Shown piece after piece: positions 1 through 9,370 of a stretch of DNA of 64,000 bases. Below the pieces are notes generated by a model, which was given only the letters and a program-made list of their open reading frames with translations, searched no databases and was not told the origin of the DNA. The position numbers and the translations under genes were made by a program. The DNA is from Saprospiraceae bacterium (GTDB lineage: Bacteria; Bacteroidota; Bacteroidia; Chitinophagales; Saprospiraceae), in the NCBI GenBank assembly GCA_016715465.1, contig JADKAA010000024.1, positions 372,001 to 436,000 on the forward strand, read 5' to 3'. Each line of letters opens with the position of its first letter. Positions within the stretch are counted from its first letter, which is position 1.

Positions 1-1
1 A

Positions 2-442
2 AGGGTGGGCTCCGCAGGTTCTATGCAGGCAGAAGTAAAAGTTAAAGATGTGGTCATCGCAATGGGGGCATCCACGGATACCAACTTCGCAGCACAGTAC
101 AATCTACCCGGTCAAATTTCAGCAGTTGCCAGTTTTGATTTGCTGAAGCGCGCCGAAGAAAACGCTCAAAATATGGGTATCAGACACCATGTGGGCAATG
201 TGGTCAGCTCGGATTTTTTTTACAATGATGCGCCGGACAATTGGAAAATATGGGCAAAAATGGGTGTGCTGGCCATGGAAATGGAAGCCCATGCCTTGTA
301 TCTCACGGCAGCACGGGCCGGTGTAAAGGCTTTGGCGCTCCTGACGGTTTCAGATTCATTTTTAACCGGTGAGATTATGAGTGCAGATGAACGGGAATCG
401 GGCTTTGCCAACATGGTAAAAATTGCTTTGCAACTCGCTTAA
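2..442 (+). CDS. deoD: Purine nucleoside phosphorylase DeoD-type (3' part, cut by window edge)
   Basis: Only the C-terminal ~146 residues are present; the frame is open to the first bases, so the gene starts before the window. The opening VGSAGS followed by VKVKDVVIAMGASTDT matches the family core (VGSCGA...LRDVVIGMGACTDS in E. coli DeoD). Further on, VLAMEMEAHALY is the nucleoside-binding MEME-type motif and LLTVSDSF carries the catalytic Asp region. The enzyme phosphorolyses purine (deoxy)nucleosides in the cytosol for salvage. It converges with the minus-strand methyltransferase gene, with 2 bp between them. The nearby pnuC fits a nucleoside/nucleotide salvage neighbourhood, but that link is inference. 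Confidence 0.93.
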   Translation, partial: RVGSAGSMQAEVKVKDVVIAMGASTDTNFAAQYNLPGQISAVASFDLLKRAEENAQNMGIRHHVGNVVSSDFFYNDAPDNWKIWAKMGVLAMEMEAHALYLTAARAGVKALALLTVSDSFLTGEIMSADERESGFANMVKIALQLA

Positions 443-444
443 AA

Positions 445-1197
445 CTACCTGCCTTCTTCGTCCAGCCAACGCGTTTGGTATTTCATAATTTTTAACACAA
501 GGTAGGCCAGGCCAGTGACGGCAATGGCAAGTAAACACCAGCTGTGTGGTAAATGTATCATCTGATCCTGAATAAAATCAGACCATAGCTGGAACAAGGC
601 GATCATCACAAAAATGGCAAGGAGTCCGTTTTTTTCTTTTCTCAAAACTTTCTTCCAGCTAAAAGTAAGGTCGTTTTTTACCCATTGCCCGGGTGCAGGG
701 ATAAATAAGGGTACCCGGCTGGCCCATGCCTGAAAGGTGTCGCCAAATTTACCGGCCAGAAAGTGTTCCTCGGCATACATAATGCGCTCATAATAGATTA
801 TGTAGCCCAATGTAAAGGCCAGCACAAAAAGGGCATTGCCGGTAAGGGCAGCAATACCGGCCCACATGAGGTAGTTGCCCAGATACAAGGGGTGCCGGAC
901 AACGCTGTACATACCCGAAGTATTAAGGGTGTCGGCCAATTGACCTGCAGTATTTCTTCCGGATGTATTGGCCGGCGTAAAACCAACCGTGATGATGCGC
1001 ACCAATAAACCGGCAAGGCTAAGGAAAAGGCAAGCGATTTCCGGTAGGGTGATGTAATGGTGTCCATACCATTCAGGATGTATTTTTACAGAACTTACCA
1101 TGGCGGCCATGGCAAGTGGAATCAGGACAATGGGTAAATAGCTGCGGTGCCTGAAAAGGAAGTCACCCTGCTGCTGTAATTCACGGGATAAAGACAT
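445..1197 (-). CDS. Membrane methyltransferase of the isoprenylcysteine/phospholipid methyltransferase type
   Basis: A 250-residue protein with about six hydrophobic segments. Residues ~93-112 carry the ICMT/PEMT-like signature GMYSVVRHPLYLGNYLMWAG (RHPxYxG), and a second conserved part around residue 140 reads YERIMYAEEHFLAGKFG, with the paired acidic residues of the family. Such enzymes methylate lipid or prenyl substrates in the membrane using S-adenosylmethionine; the substrate cannot be told from sequence. It lies 16 bp downstream of pnuC on the same strand, so the two are probably co-transcribed. Confidence 0.8.
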   Translation of the reverse strand: MSLSRELQQQGDFLFRHRSYLPIVLIPLAMAAMVSSVKIHPEWYGHHYITLPEIACLFLSLAGLLVRIITVGFTPANTSGRNTAGQLADTLNTSGMYSVVRHPLYLGNYLMWAGIAALTGNALFVLAFTLGYIIYYERIMYAEEHFLAGKFGDTFQAWASRVPLFIPAPGQWVKNDLTFSWKKVLRKEKNGLLAIFVMIALFQLWSDFIQDQMIHLPHSWCLLAIAVTGLAYLVLKIMKYQTRWLDEEGR

Positions 1198-1213
1198 GGA
1201 TCAGCTTTAAAGA

Positions 1214-1837
1214 TTATTTCAAAAAATTGACCTGTTTGCGCCACGATTGATAACCGAGCCAGGCCAGCCCTAAAAATACGACATACATGAGTGTAAAGAG
1301 CATAAAACCCTTATAAAAGTTAAGTGGAATGGCTACAATATTGGACACAATCCAGGCAAGCCAATTTTCGACCTTTCTTTTAGCCATCCACCACATGGCA
1401 GTAATGGCCGTAGATGATACCAAAGAATCCAACAAAGGCGTATTGCTGTCTGTGTATCCTTTTAAGGCAATAAAAATAACCGCCCACGAGGCACAAAACC
1501 AGTAAATCCCGCTGAAAAGTTCATTTCTATTGCACCAGGATATCGGGTACATAAGATCACTGGCATCGCGCCGCGTCCAATTGTACCACCCATATACACT
1601 CATAAGAAAATAATAGATATTCAGGCAGGCATCTGCATAAAGGGGGGGAGAGGCTATAAAAAAATATACCCATGCGGCAAGCAGTACCCCTAAAATACCG
1701 GTTGGATAGACCCAAATGTTGTTTTGTCTGGCGTACCACACACTAAGAACCTGGGCAATGGTGCTTACCCATTCCTGCCATCGTGTAACAGAAATGTCCG
1801 TAATAAACCGGGCTACATAGTCGGAAAGAGTCATCAT
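1214..1837 (-). CDS. pnuC: Nicotinamide riboside transporter PnuC
   Basis: A 207-residue inner-membrane protein with seven or so hydrophobic segments. The N-terminal part (about residues 25-45) contains the PnuC signature VLSVWYARQNNIWVYPTGI, and the region YYFLMSVYGWYNWTRR (~residues 78-93) is the conserved aromatic stretch that lines the substrate path. It imports nicotinamide riboside for NAD synthesis. Two Met codons open the frame (MMTLSDY); either could start. It is the first gene of a two-gene minus-strand unit with the membrane methyltransferase. Confidence 0.88.
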   Translation of the reverse strand: MMTLSDYVARFITDISVTRWQEWVSTIAQVLSVWYARQNNIWVYPTGILGVLLAAWVYFFIASPPLYADACLNIYYFLMSVYGWYNWTRRDASDLMYPISWCNRNELFSGIYWFCASWAVIFIALKGYTDSNTPLLDSLVSSTAITAMWWMAKRKVENWLAWIVSNIVAIPLNFYKGFMLFTLMYVVFLGLAWLGYQSWRKQVNFLK

Positions 1838-1940
1838 CTGGGCCTGAAAGGTGAAGATAGTCCAAAAAATTACCCGAATTCACCATTTTTTGCCAGCAAG
1901 GAAAAATATTTAAATAAATGTTAAACCAATGGCAGGAAAC

Positions 1941-1971
1941 TTGTGTTACGATAAAAGTTTCCATAGTTTTG
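1941..1971 (+). promoter_or_regulatory. Bacteroidota-type promoter for the TetR-efflux operon
   Basis: TTG at 1941-1943 and TAGTTTTG at 1964-1971 fit the Bacteroidota -33 (TTTG) and -7 (TAnnTTTG) elements with a 20-bp gap. A start site near 1978 would leave about 10 nt before the TTG start codon at 1988. A repressor operator may overlap, but no clear palindrome was found. Confidence 0.5.
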
Positions 1972-1987
1972 TACACAAAATAATATT

Positions 1988-2602
1988 TTGGACGTAAAGA
2001 AGCGAATAATGCAAAAAGCTGAGGATCTGTATCGTAAGATTGGGTTCAGGGCCATCACCATGGACGAATTGTCGTCCCAGCTCGGCATTTCCAAAAAGAC
2101 CATTTACCAGTTTTTTGAAGACAAGGACGCTCTTGTCGATGCCATCATGGAAAATCAGATCAGCATTACCCAGCAGGATTGTGCCATATGCCATGAAATG
2201 GCCACCAATGCCATCGATGAAATCTTCATCACCATGGAAATGATCACCCAGGATTTTCAGGACCTCAACCCCATCGTGATCCACGACCTTCACAAATTTC
2301 ATCCCAATACTTTTGAAAAGTTCTCCCGGCACAAGAATGAATTTATTTACGAGATCATCCGAAAAAACATCGAAAGAGGCATATCGGAAGGTTTGTACCG
2401 GCCGGACCTCGACATCGATGTACTCACCCGGCTCAGATTGGGAACCATGATGCTGGCCTTCAATCAGGATGTTTTTCCGTCTGATAGATATAACCTGATT
2501 CGCATTACTTCTGTGCTCATGGAACATTTCCTCCACGGCATCGTCACCGAAGAAGGATACAGACTTATCAAAGAATATAAAAAGACACACAATACCATAT
2601 GA
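1988..2602 (+). CDS. TetR/AcrR-family transcriptional regulator
   Basis: A 204-residue regulator. Residues ~8-55 form the TetR helix-turn-helix, with AITMDELSSQLGISKKTIYQ as recognition region; the remainder is a helical ligand domain. The start is TTG; an in-frame ATG at 2009 would remove seven residues (DVKKRI) that family members usually have before the first helix, so TTG is preferred. It overlaps the TolC gene by four bases (ATGA), so it heads the efflux operon and most likely represses it, being relieved by a pump substrate (family knowledge plus context). Confidence 0.88.
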   Translation: MDVKKRIMQKAEDLYRKIGFRAITMDELSSQLGISKKTIYQFFEDKDALVDAIMENQISITQQDCAICHEMATNAIDEIFITMEMITQDFQDLNPIVIHDLHKFHPNTFEKFSRHKNEFIYEIIRKNIERGISEGLYRPDLDIDVLTRLRLGTMMLAFNQDVFPSDRYNLIRITSVLMEHFLHGIVTEEGYRLIKEYKKTHNTI

Positions 2603-3999
2603 TGAACCTACCCACAAAAATTGTCTTGCTGACCATTTTAATGACGACCGGACTGGCAGCCCAGCAGGTGCGCAGTCTGTCGGTCTCTGAAGCCGTCTCT
2701 ACGGCCATCAACAATGTAGAAGATCTCAAAAACCTGAGACTGGATGAAGCGATCCAACTTCAAAAAAATAAAGAAGTCATCGGCCTTACCATGCCTCAGA
2801 TCGGTTTTTCTGCCCAGGGCTCCTACTACCTGAGTACACCACAGGTACAGTTTCCCAGTTCCGACCTATCTGTGTACCAGGTGCTGGCCCGCGAAGGGGT
2901 AAAGGATGCAAATGGCAACCCCATTTCGGAAGATAATGCCAGCTTCAGCCTGCAAAACCTTAGTTTTTTTGCACCGCTCAACTTTCAGGCGGGCGTTACC
3001 GTCAATCAGTTGCTTTTCCAGCCGGATGTTTTCATTGCATTCCAGGCCAGAGAGTCCGTACTTGAGTTGGCCAAAAAGAATGTCCTGGTTGCCGAAGACA
3101 AGGTCAAAGAATCGGTGCACAAAGCCTATTATTCGGTGCTGGTAGCCCAAAAGCAAAAGAGGGTTTTGGGTGAAACCATGTTGAGGCTGCAAAAGCTGAA
3201 ATCGGACATGGAGGCCATGTACGACAGAGGATTTGCAGAAAAACTCGACATTGAAAAAATTCAGGTTACAGTCAACAATACCCAGACCGCCATGAATCAA
3301 CTCAATAACGGACTGGCCATCAGTTACAGCCTGCTCAAATCCACCATTGGCATTCCTCAGTCGGATTCGCTTATCCTCACGGAGACCCTCAATGAGGACG
3401 AGATCAAGGGCTTGGTCATGGATGGAACGACTCCCTTCAATTACGACCAGCGCAACGAAATATCGATGCTCAATACAGCTAAGAAATTGCAGGAGCTCGA
3501 TCAGAAAAGATATGAGATGGCTTATTTGCCCACTGTAGCCGCCTTTTTTTCTTATAACCGCAATGGCCAGCGAAATGCCAAGCTTAGTCCGGATGATCCA
3601 TGGTTCTGGTATTCCACCAGCCTGGTTGGTGTCAGCATAAATGCCACCATTTTCGACGGCTTGCAGCGCAGGCGAAAGATCGAGCAAGCCAAACTTGCGG
3701 TCCAAAAAGTGGACAACAACATGAGCATGGTCAAGCGTATGATCGACCTTGAACAGGACGTGGCACGTAAGTCACTCAATAACGCACTGCTCAACCTCGA
3801 GGTGCAGCAACGCAATACGGCCCTGGCTCAATCGGTATTTGACGCTACGCGGAAAAAATATGAGGCAGGTCTTGGATCCAGCTTTGAATTGTTGCAGGCG
3901 GATACCGAATTGCAGCGTTCACAAGGCAATTACTTCCAGGCGCTATACGATGCCTTCATCGCCAAAACTTCTTACATAAAATCCATCGGTAAACTATAA
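2599..3999 (+). CDS. TolC-family outer membrane efflux channel
   Basis: A 466-residue protein with a signal peptide (about 20 residues ending near LAAQQ) and two repeats of the OEP fold. Long amphipathic helices are visible around residues 150-230 and 370-460 (e.g. DATRKKYEAGLGSSFELLQA, typical of the C-terminal OEP repeat). It forms the trimeric outer-membrane duct of the tripartite pump encoded by the following two genes. The ATG start overlaps the regulator's stop codon, indicating translational coupling. Confidence 0.9.
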   Translation: MMNLPTKIVLLTILMTTGLAAQQVRSLSVSEAVSTAINNVEDLKNLRLDEAIQLQKNKEVIGLTMPQIGFSAQGSYYLSTPQVQFPSSDLSVYQVLAREGVKDANGNPISEDNASFSLQNLSFFAPLNFQAGVTVNQLLFQPDVFIAFQARESVLELAKKNVLVAEDKVKESVHKAYYSVLVAQKQKRVLGETMLRLQKLKSDMEAMYDRGFAEKLDIEKIQVTVNNTQTAMNQLNNGLAISYSLLKSTIGIPQSDSLILTETLNEDEIKGLVMDGTTPFNYDQRNEISMLNTAKKLQELDQKRYEMAYLPTVAAFFSYNRNGQRNAKLSPDDPWFWYSTSLVGVSINATIFDGLQRRRKIEQAKLAVQKVDNNMSMVKRMIDLEQDVARKSLNNALLNLEVQQRNTALAQSVFDATRKKYEAGLGSSFELLQADTELQRSQGNYFQALYDAFIAKTSYIKSIGKL

Positions 4000-4024
4000 T
4001 TCAAAACCTTTAACAAACAAGATA

Positions 4025-5188
4025 ATGAGAGTATTGATATTAATCCTGACCACTGCCTTCATCATTTCCTGCGGCAGCAACGACAAGCCTGTTGCCACCG
4101 GAGCTGCAGCCATTGAGCAAAAAGCCAAAGAGTTGGCAGATTTGAAAAAGCAACACGACGACATCCAAATAAAAATAGCAAAAGCGGAAGCGGAATTGGC
4201 CAAACTGGATCCATCCAAAGCCATCAAATCCAAACTCGTTTCAACCGTTGAACTCACCACCCAGGGTTTCCAGCATTACATCGATCTTCAGGGCAGTGTA
4301 AAGTCTGAAAACGTTTCCTATGTGGCGCCGCGAAACGGCATGGGTGGTTACGTTAAAAGCATTTACATCAAAGAAGGTCAGTTTGTCAAAAAGGGACAGC
4401 TCATCCTCAAACTCGATGACCAGGTAATGCGCCAGTCTATCGAAGCCACCAAAACGCAACTTGCCTTTGCCCAAAATGTGTACGATAGAACCAAAGGTCT
4501 TTGGGATCAAAACATCGGCACAGAAGTGCAATTGCTCAGCGCCAAAAACAATGTAGAGGCACTGAAAAATCAAATCTCTGTCCAGGAAGAACAACTAAAG
4601 ACCTTTGTGGTATACGCCGACCAAAACGGCATTGCGGATATCGTAAACATCAAGGTAGGAGAACTCTTTACCGGCATGTCGGTAACCGGTCCGCAGATCC
4701 AGATCATCAACAACAGCGAATTGGCGGTGAAGGTGGATGTTCCTGAAAATTATGCCTCCAAAGTAAAACAAGGCGCTAAGGTGAAGGTAGAAATACCCGG
4801 CATAGGCAAGACATTTGAGACCACCATCTCCCGCATCAGTCAATCCATCAATGCCGGATCCAGGGGCTTTACTGCCGAATGTCGCATCCCGGCTTCCGCC
4901 AACGCAAAACCCAATATGGGCGCATCCGTGAAGATCCTCGATCACTCATCTTCCAAGGCCATTGTCATCCCCGTCAACATTGTGCAGAGCGATGAAAAAG
5001 GGAAGTATGTATATGTGATGGTGGCCGGCAAGGACGGTCGAATGGTTACCCACAAAAAGACGGTGACCATTGGCGAACTGTATGGCAGTGATGTCGAGAT
5101 CTTATCCGGCCTGGCTGCAGGGGACAAACTCATCATTCAGGGTTACCAAAACCTGTACGAAGGACAATACATTGAAAACAAACAATGA
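4025..5188 (+). CDS. RND efflux periplasmic adaptor (membrane fusion protein)
   Basis: A 387-residue lipoprotein: the N-terminus ends in a lipobox (FIISC, Cys at about residue 17). Residues ~30-65 are a predicted coiled coil, followed by the lipoyl/barrel-sandwich half-motif (GYVKSIYIKEGQFVKKGQ) near residue 115, a second hairpin, and the beta-barrel and membrane-proximal domains up to the C-terminus (LAAGDKLIIQGYQNLYEGQ). It bridges the RND pump and the TolC channel. It lies 25 bp after the channel gene. Confidence 0.9.
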   Translation: MRVLILILTTAFIISCGSNDKPVATGAAAIEQKAKELADLKKQHDDIQIKIAKAEAELAKLDPSKAIKSKLVSTVELTTQGFQHYIDLQGSVKSENVSYVAPRNGMGGYVKSIYIKEGQFVKKGQLILKLDDQVMRQSIEATKTQLAFAQNVYDRTKGLWDQNIGTEVQLLSAKNNVEALKNQISVQEEQLKTFVVYADQNGIADIVNIKVGELFTGMSVTGPQIQIINNSELAVKVDVPENYASKVKQGAKVKVEIPGIGKTFETTISRISQSINAGSRGFTAECRIPASANAKPNMGASVKILDHSSSKAIVIPVNIVQSDEKGKYVYVMVAGKDGRMVTHKKTVTIGELYGSDVEILSGLAAGDKLIIQGYQNLYEGQYIENKQ

Positions 5189-5228
5189 TCCGGAAGATTT
5201 TTTTCCTCACCCAATTAAATAAAAACAA

Positions 5229-8200
5229 GTGTCGAATCCACTAAAATATATAGCACACAAAGTAAAAGAATTTCTACCCACCAGCTGGTCGGTAGACAAC
5301 CGCACGGCCATTTATGTAATCACCATGATCATTACCGCCTATGGCTTGTACACCTTCCAGACCCTGCCAAAGGAGCAGTTTCCGGACATCGTGGTACCCA
5401 CCATTTCGGTGACCACGGTCTATGTGGGCAATTCTCCCAAAGACATTGAAAACCTCGTCACCCGGCCCATTGAAAAGCAACTAAAGGGCATTTCGGGAGC
5501 CAAGGTCAATAAAGTATCTTCCACATCACAAACCGATTTCAGCCTCATCATCGTAGAGTTTGACACAGACATCACGCCGGAGATTGCCAAACAAAAAGTA
5601 AAGGATGCCGTCGATAAGGCAAAAACCGATCTGCCTGCTGACCTCACCCAGCTTCCCAATGTGCAGGAATTTGCCTTTAGCGACATGCCCATCATGTATG
5701 TCAACATCAGTGGCGACTACGACGGCATCAAGCTAAAGGAATACGCAGAAAAAATGCAGGACAGGTTTGAGACCCTCTCTGAAGTGACCAGGGCTGAGAT
5801 CGTGGGAGCACCGGAACGGGAGATCCAGATCAACGTAGACCCTCTCAAAATGGAACGCGCCATGGTGAGCTTTGATGACATCGCCAATGCGGTGGCCTAT
5901 GAAAACATGGACATCAGCGGTGGTCAGATCGAAGTCGGGGACATGAACCGCTCGCTGCGTCTCAAAGGACAAATCACCAACAGCCTGGCCATCAATCAGC
6001 TGCTGGTGAAAACCCCCAATGCAGGTTCGGTGAGGTTGATGGACATTGCCACGGTGATCGATACCGTAAAACAAAAAGAAAGTTATGCCCGCCTCGATGG
6101 CAAAAACGTAATCACGCTTAACATCGTAAAAAGAGCCGGAGAAAACCTCATCAACTGCGCGGCAAAAGTTAAAGATATCGTCGAAGAGATGAAAGGCCAT
6201 GAATTGCCTCAAGACCTGGATGTAGTCATTACCGGGGACCAGAGCAAGCAGGCTGCCACTTCATTTCACGAACTGGTCAACACCATCATCATCGGCTTTA
6301 TCCTGGTATTGCTCATCCTCATGTTTTTCATGGGCGTGGTCAATGCCTTTTTTGTAGCCCTCAGTGTGCCACTCAGTGTATTTGTGGCCTTCCTCTTCCT
6401 TCCTGCGGCAGACATGATCGTAGGTACCGATGTGACCCTCAATTTCATTGTGCTGTTTGCCCTGCTCTTTGGACTGGGCATTATTGTAGACGACGCCATT
6501 GTGGTGATTGAAAATACCCACCGGATCTACGACAATGGCAAGACGCCCATTGTCAAAGCAGCCAAGGCCGCAGCCGGAGAGGTTTTCATTCCTGTACTTG
6601 CGGGTACGGCTACGACGGTGGCACCGTTCTTCCCACTTTTGTTTTGGAAAGGCATCATCGGTAAGTTTATGATCTACCTGCCGACCATGCTCATTTTTAC
6701 CCTGCTGGCTTCGCTCATTGTGGCTTTCATCATCAACCCCGTGTTTGCGGTGAGTTTTATGAAGCCGGAAGGAAGGCAGTATGAAGAACCTAAAAAAGCC
6801 ATCTTTAAAAAATGGTGGTTTTATGCCTTCATTGTTCTAGGCATCTTTTCTCATCTCTTTGGCAGCCCGGGTTTTGGAAACTTCCTGCTCCTTTTGCCAG
6901 TGCTCGGTATCATCAATGCTTATTTGCTGCAGGATGCCATCTACTACTTCCAGGAAAAACTATTGCCCAACCTCATGACTTCTTATGAGCGTTTGCTGCA
7001 TTACCTGCTTAAAGGCTGGAGGCCGGTGTATATGTTTGTGGGTGTTTTCTTTCTTTTCATCTTTTCATTAATTGCCCTCATTGTGAGAAAACCGGACTTC
7101 CCGTTTTTCCCAAGCGGCGAACCCAACTTCATCTACGTTTACCTCAAAATGCCTGTGGGCACCAATGCTTCAGAGACAGACAGGGTGTTGCGCGAGGTAG
7201 AGACAAAAGTGTATAAATCTTTGGAGAAGCTCAATCCGGGGAAAGAAGGATCTATTGTGGAAAGTGTCATTTCAAACGTTGCCCTCAACGCCAACAATCC
7301 CATGGACAACAACCGCAGTGTGCGGTCCAACTTGGGCAGGATACAGGTATCCTTTGTGGAATTTGCCAAAAGACCTTATCACCCTACCAGGCCTTATCTC
7401 GATACCGTGCGTATGGCAGTAAAGGGCATACCGGGTGCTGAAGTTACCGTAGAGCAGGAAGGGGGAGGTCCTCCTACTGATCCTCCGGTCAACATCGAAG
7501 TTTACGGCGATGACTTTGATGCCAATGCCAAAGTAGCCACCGATCTGTACAATTATCTCGATACCAACCGCGTCGAAGGTATAGAAAACCTGGCCATGGA
7601 TACCGACCTAAACAACCCGGAGGTTTCCATCACAGTGAACAAAGAGCGCGCAGCCATCGAAGGCATAAGTTCTGCTCAGGTAGGTTCCGCCATTCGTACG
7701 GCTTTATTTGGAAGGGAAGTGAGCAAACTCAAATCGGGTGAAGATGAATTTAAGATCCAGTTGCGATACAACGAACTCGTACGCAACGACATCCAGAGCC
7801 TCATCAACATGCGCATTACCTTCCGGGACTTTAATACCGGCCGGATCAAACAAGTACCGATCAGTTCGGTGGCGAAGTTTGATTTCACCAGCAGCACCGG
7901 AGGCATAAAACGAAAGAACAACAAACGTACCATCCAGTTGCAGTCCAATGTGACCGACCTTACGGCTGTGGCGCGCATCAATACAGACCTGGCCAATCGC
8001 ATCAAAGCTTTCCAGGCTACTTATCAAATGCCCGATGGCGTAGCTATCCGGCAGACCGGTGAAAGCGAGCAGCAAAAGGAGACCAATGCCTTCCTTGGCA
8101 AAGCTTTCATCATGGCATTAGGTATGATCTTCCTCATCCTGGTCTTGCAGTTCAATTCCCTGAGTAAGCCGTTCATCGTACTTACTGAGATCTTTTTCTC

Positions 8201-8780
8201 GGTGATCGGTGTCTTTCTCGGCTTTGCCATTACAGGCATGACCATGCCTACGATCATGGTACTGGTGGGTGTCATTGGACTGGCGGGCATCGTAATCAAA
8301 AATGGTATCCTGCTGCTCGAGTTTACAGATGAACTTCGGTCGCGCGGTTTCAAAACGCGGGAGGCGGCCATCCAGGCTGGTAAGATCAGGATCATTCCGG
8401 TATTGCTTACGGCAGTAGCGACGATCCTCGGTCTGTTTCCGCTGGCCATTGGCTTCAACATCGACTTTGGCTCCCTCTTTACCCATCTTGATCCAAAAAT
8501 ATTTATTGGTGGAGATAGTGTGGTCTTCTGGGGTCCGCTGGCATGGACGATCATTTTTGGCCTCATCTTCAGCTTCTTCCTTACGCTTATCATGATACCG
8601 AGCATGTACCTCATTGCCGAAAGATTGAGAAGGCCTATGTTGAGATTTTACGGCACCAAGTTTGTGGCCCTGCTTGGTTTCCTCGGTCCGTTGTTCTTCA
8701 TCTTTGCCGGTCTCATGTACCTGGTAAGATGGGTCACCGGAAGAAGGGTATGGAATGGCACCTACCGCAAATGGGTGTAA
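5229..8780 (+). CDS. RND-family efflux permease (AcrB/MexB-like, long form)
   Basis: An 1183-residue inner-membrane pump with the two-fold RND repeat: TM1 at ~28-46, porter domain, TM2-6 with the proton-relay Asp pair in LGIIVDDAIVVIENTHR (near residue 425), then the second half with IMVLVGVIGLAGIVIKNGI. It is longer than the usual ~1040 residues. About residues 515-580 add an extra hydrophobic hairpin between the halves, and the C-terminus adds another membrane segment (FLGPLFFIFAGLMYLV). GTG start at 5229. Substrate unknown; no metal-binding Met triad was recognised, so it is more likely a drug/solute pump than a metal pump. Confidence 0.9.
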   Translation: MSNPLKYIAHKVKEFLPTSWSVDNRTAIYVITMIITAYGLYTFQTLPKEQFPDIVVPTISVTTVYVGNSPKDIENLVTRPIEKQLKGISGAKVNKVSSTSQTDFSLIIVEFDTDITPEIAKQKVKDAVDKAKTDLPADLTQLPNVQEFAFSDMPIMYVNISGDYDGIKLKEYAEKMQDRFETLSEVTRAEIVGAPEREIQINVDPLKMERAMVSFDDIANAVAYENMDISGGQIEVGDMNRSLRLKGQITNSLAINQLLVKTPNAGSVRLMDIATVIDTVKQKESYARLDGKNVITLNIVKRAGENLINCAAKVKDIVEEMKGHELPQDLDVVITGDQSKQAATSFHELVNTIIIGFILVLLILMFFMGVVNAFFVALSVPLSVFVAFLFLPAADMIVGTDVTLNFIVLFALLFGLGIIVDDAIVVIENTHRIYDNGKTPIVKAAKAAAGEVFIPVLAGTATTVAPFFPLLFWKGIIGKFMIYLPTMLIFTLLASLIVAFIINPVFAVSFMKPEGRQYEEPKKAIFKKWWFYAFIVLGIFSHLFGSPGFGNFLLLLPVLGIINAYLLQDAIYYFQEKLLPNLMTSYERLLHYLLKGWRPVYMFVGVFFLFIFSLIALIVRKPDFPFFPSGEPNFIYVYLKMPVGTNASETDRVLREVETKVYKSLEKLNPGKEGSIVESVISNVALNANNPMDNNRSVRSNLGRIQVSFVEFAKRPYHPTRPYLDTVRMAVKGIPGAEVTVEQEGGGPPTDPPVNIEVYGDDFDANAKVATDLYNYLDTNRVEGIENLAMDTDLNNPEVSITVNKERAAIEGISSAQVGSAIRTALFGREVSKLKSGEDEFKIQLRYNELVRNDIQSLINMRITFRDFNTGRIKQVPISSVAKFDFTSSTGGIKRKNNKRTIQLQSNVTDLTAVARINTDLANRIKAFQATYQMPDGVAIRQTGESEQQKETNAFLGKAFIMALGMIFLILVLQFNSLSKPFIVLTEIFFSVIGVFLGFAITGMTMPTIMVLVGVIGLAGIVIKNGILLLEFTDELRSRGFKTREAAIQAGKIRIIPVLLTAVATILGLFPLAIGFNIDFGSLFTHLDPKIFIGGDSVVFWGPLAWTIIFGLIFSFFLTLIMIPSMYLIAERLRRPMLRFYGTKFVALLGFLGPLFFIFAGLMYLVRWVTGRRVWNGTYRKWV

Positions 8781-8804
8781 CAGAAAAATAAGTTATTAAT
8801 TTGA

Positions 8805-8830
8805 AAGGCTGCCTTAGGGTGGCCTTTTTT
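8805..8830 (+). terminator. Rho-independent terminator of the efflux operon
   Basis: AAGGCTGCC and GGTGGCCTT form a 9-bp stem (two G-T pairs) around a TTAG loop, followed by a T run, 25 bp after the RND stop codon. Confidence 0.85.
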
Positions 8831-9086
8831 ATTCTTATTACTTTACGTGTAATTTTACTTTGAAGAGAGGTTTGAGGTTATAAAATTAATTGTCCATTAT
8901 TTCTGCATTACCTTTAATATTACAAATAAGATTGGAATAAATTAATTTTAGAAAGACATACTGTACGGTATGATTTGGAAATATTTTAGTTATAAAATCG
9001 TTTAAATAATCTTATAGACTATAGTAACCCCCAAATTTTAGACAACTGATTATTTAAAAAATAAACTACTATTTTTAAACTTTAAA

Positions 9087-9370
9087 TTGTCAAAAAATGA
9101 AAGGAAAAGACGCAAAATCACCGCTGAATTTAAAGCCAAGGTTGTTCTTGAAGCATTAAAGGAGAAAGTGACATTGGCAGAGCTGGCTGAGAAGTATAGT
9201 GTAGCCGGCTCTCAAATCAGCACCTGGAAAAGTGAGTTCATTAAAGTGCATCGACCGTTTTCGGAACTCAAACCGTACAAAATGAAGAAGAAGTTGAAAA
9301 GCAGAAGTTATACAGTAAAATTGGTCAGTTACAGTTGGAAAATGATTTTTTAAAAAAAACATTGAGATGA
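9087..9370 (+). pseudogene. IS3-family transposase OrfA, frameshifted
   Basis: The first ~52 residues are a normal OrfA helix-turn-helix (RRKITAEFKAKVVLEALKE, then QISTWKSEF). After FIK at 9245 the frame is lost. Adding one G at 9246 restores FIKGASTVFGTQT and then the family leucine-zipper end IGQLQLENDFLKKTLR, stopping with TGA at 9368-9370, which overlaps the orfB ATG. So orfA lacks one base here, by decay or sequencing error. An A8 run at ~9352-9359 sits where IS3 elements usually have their programmed -1 frameshift to make OrfAB. Confidence 0.8.

Noticed and set aside
2866..3705. 279-codon minus-strand ORF opposite the TolC gene
   Set aside because: It is a mirror of the real coding frame and matches no family; similar antisense frames lie under the RND, CusA and ATPase genes.
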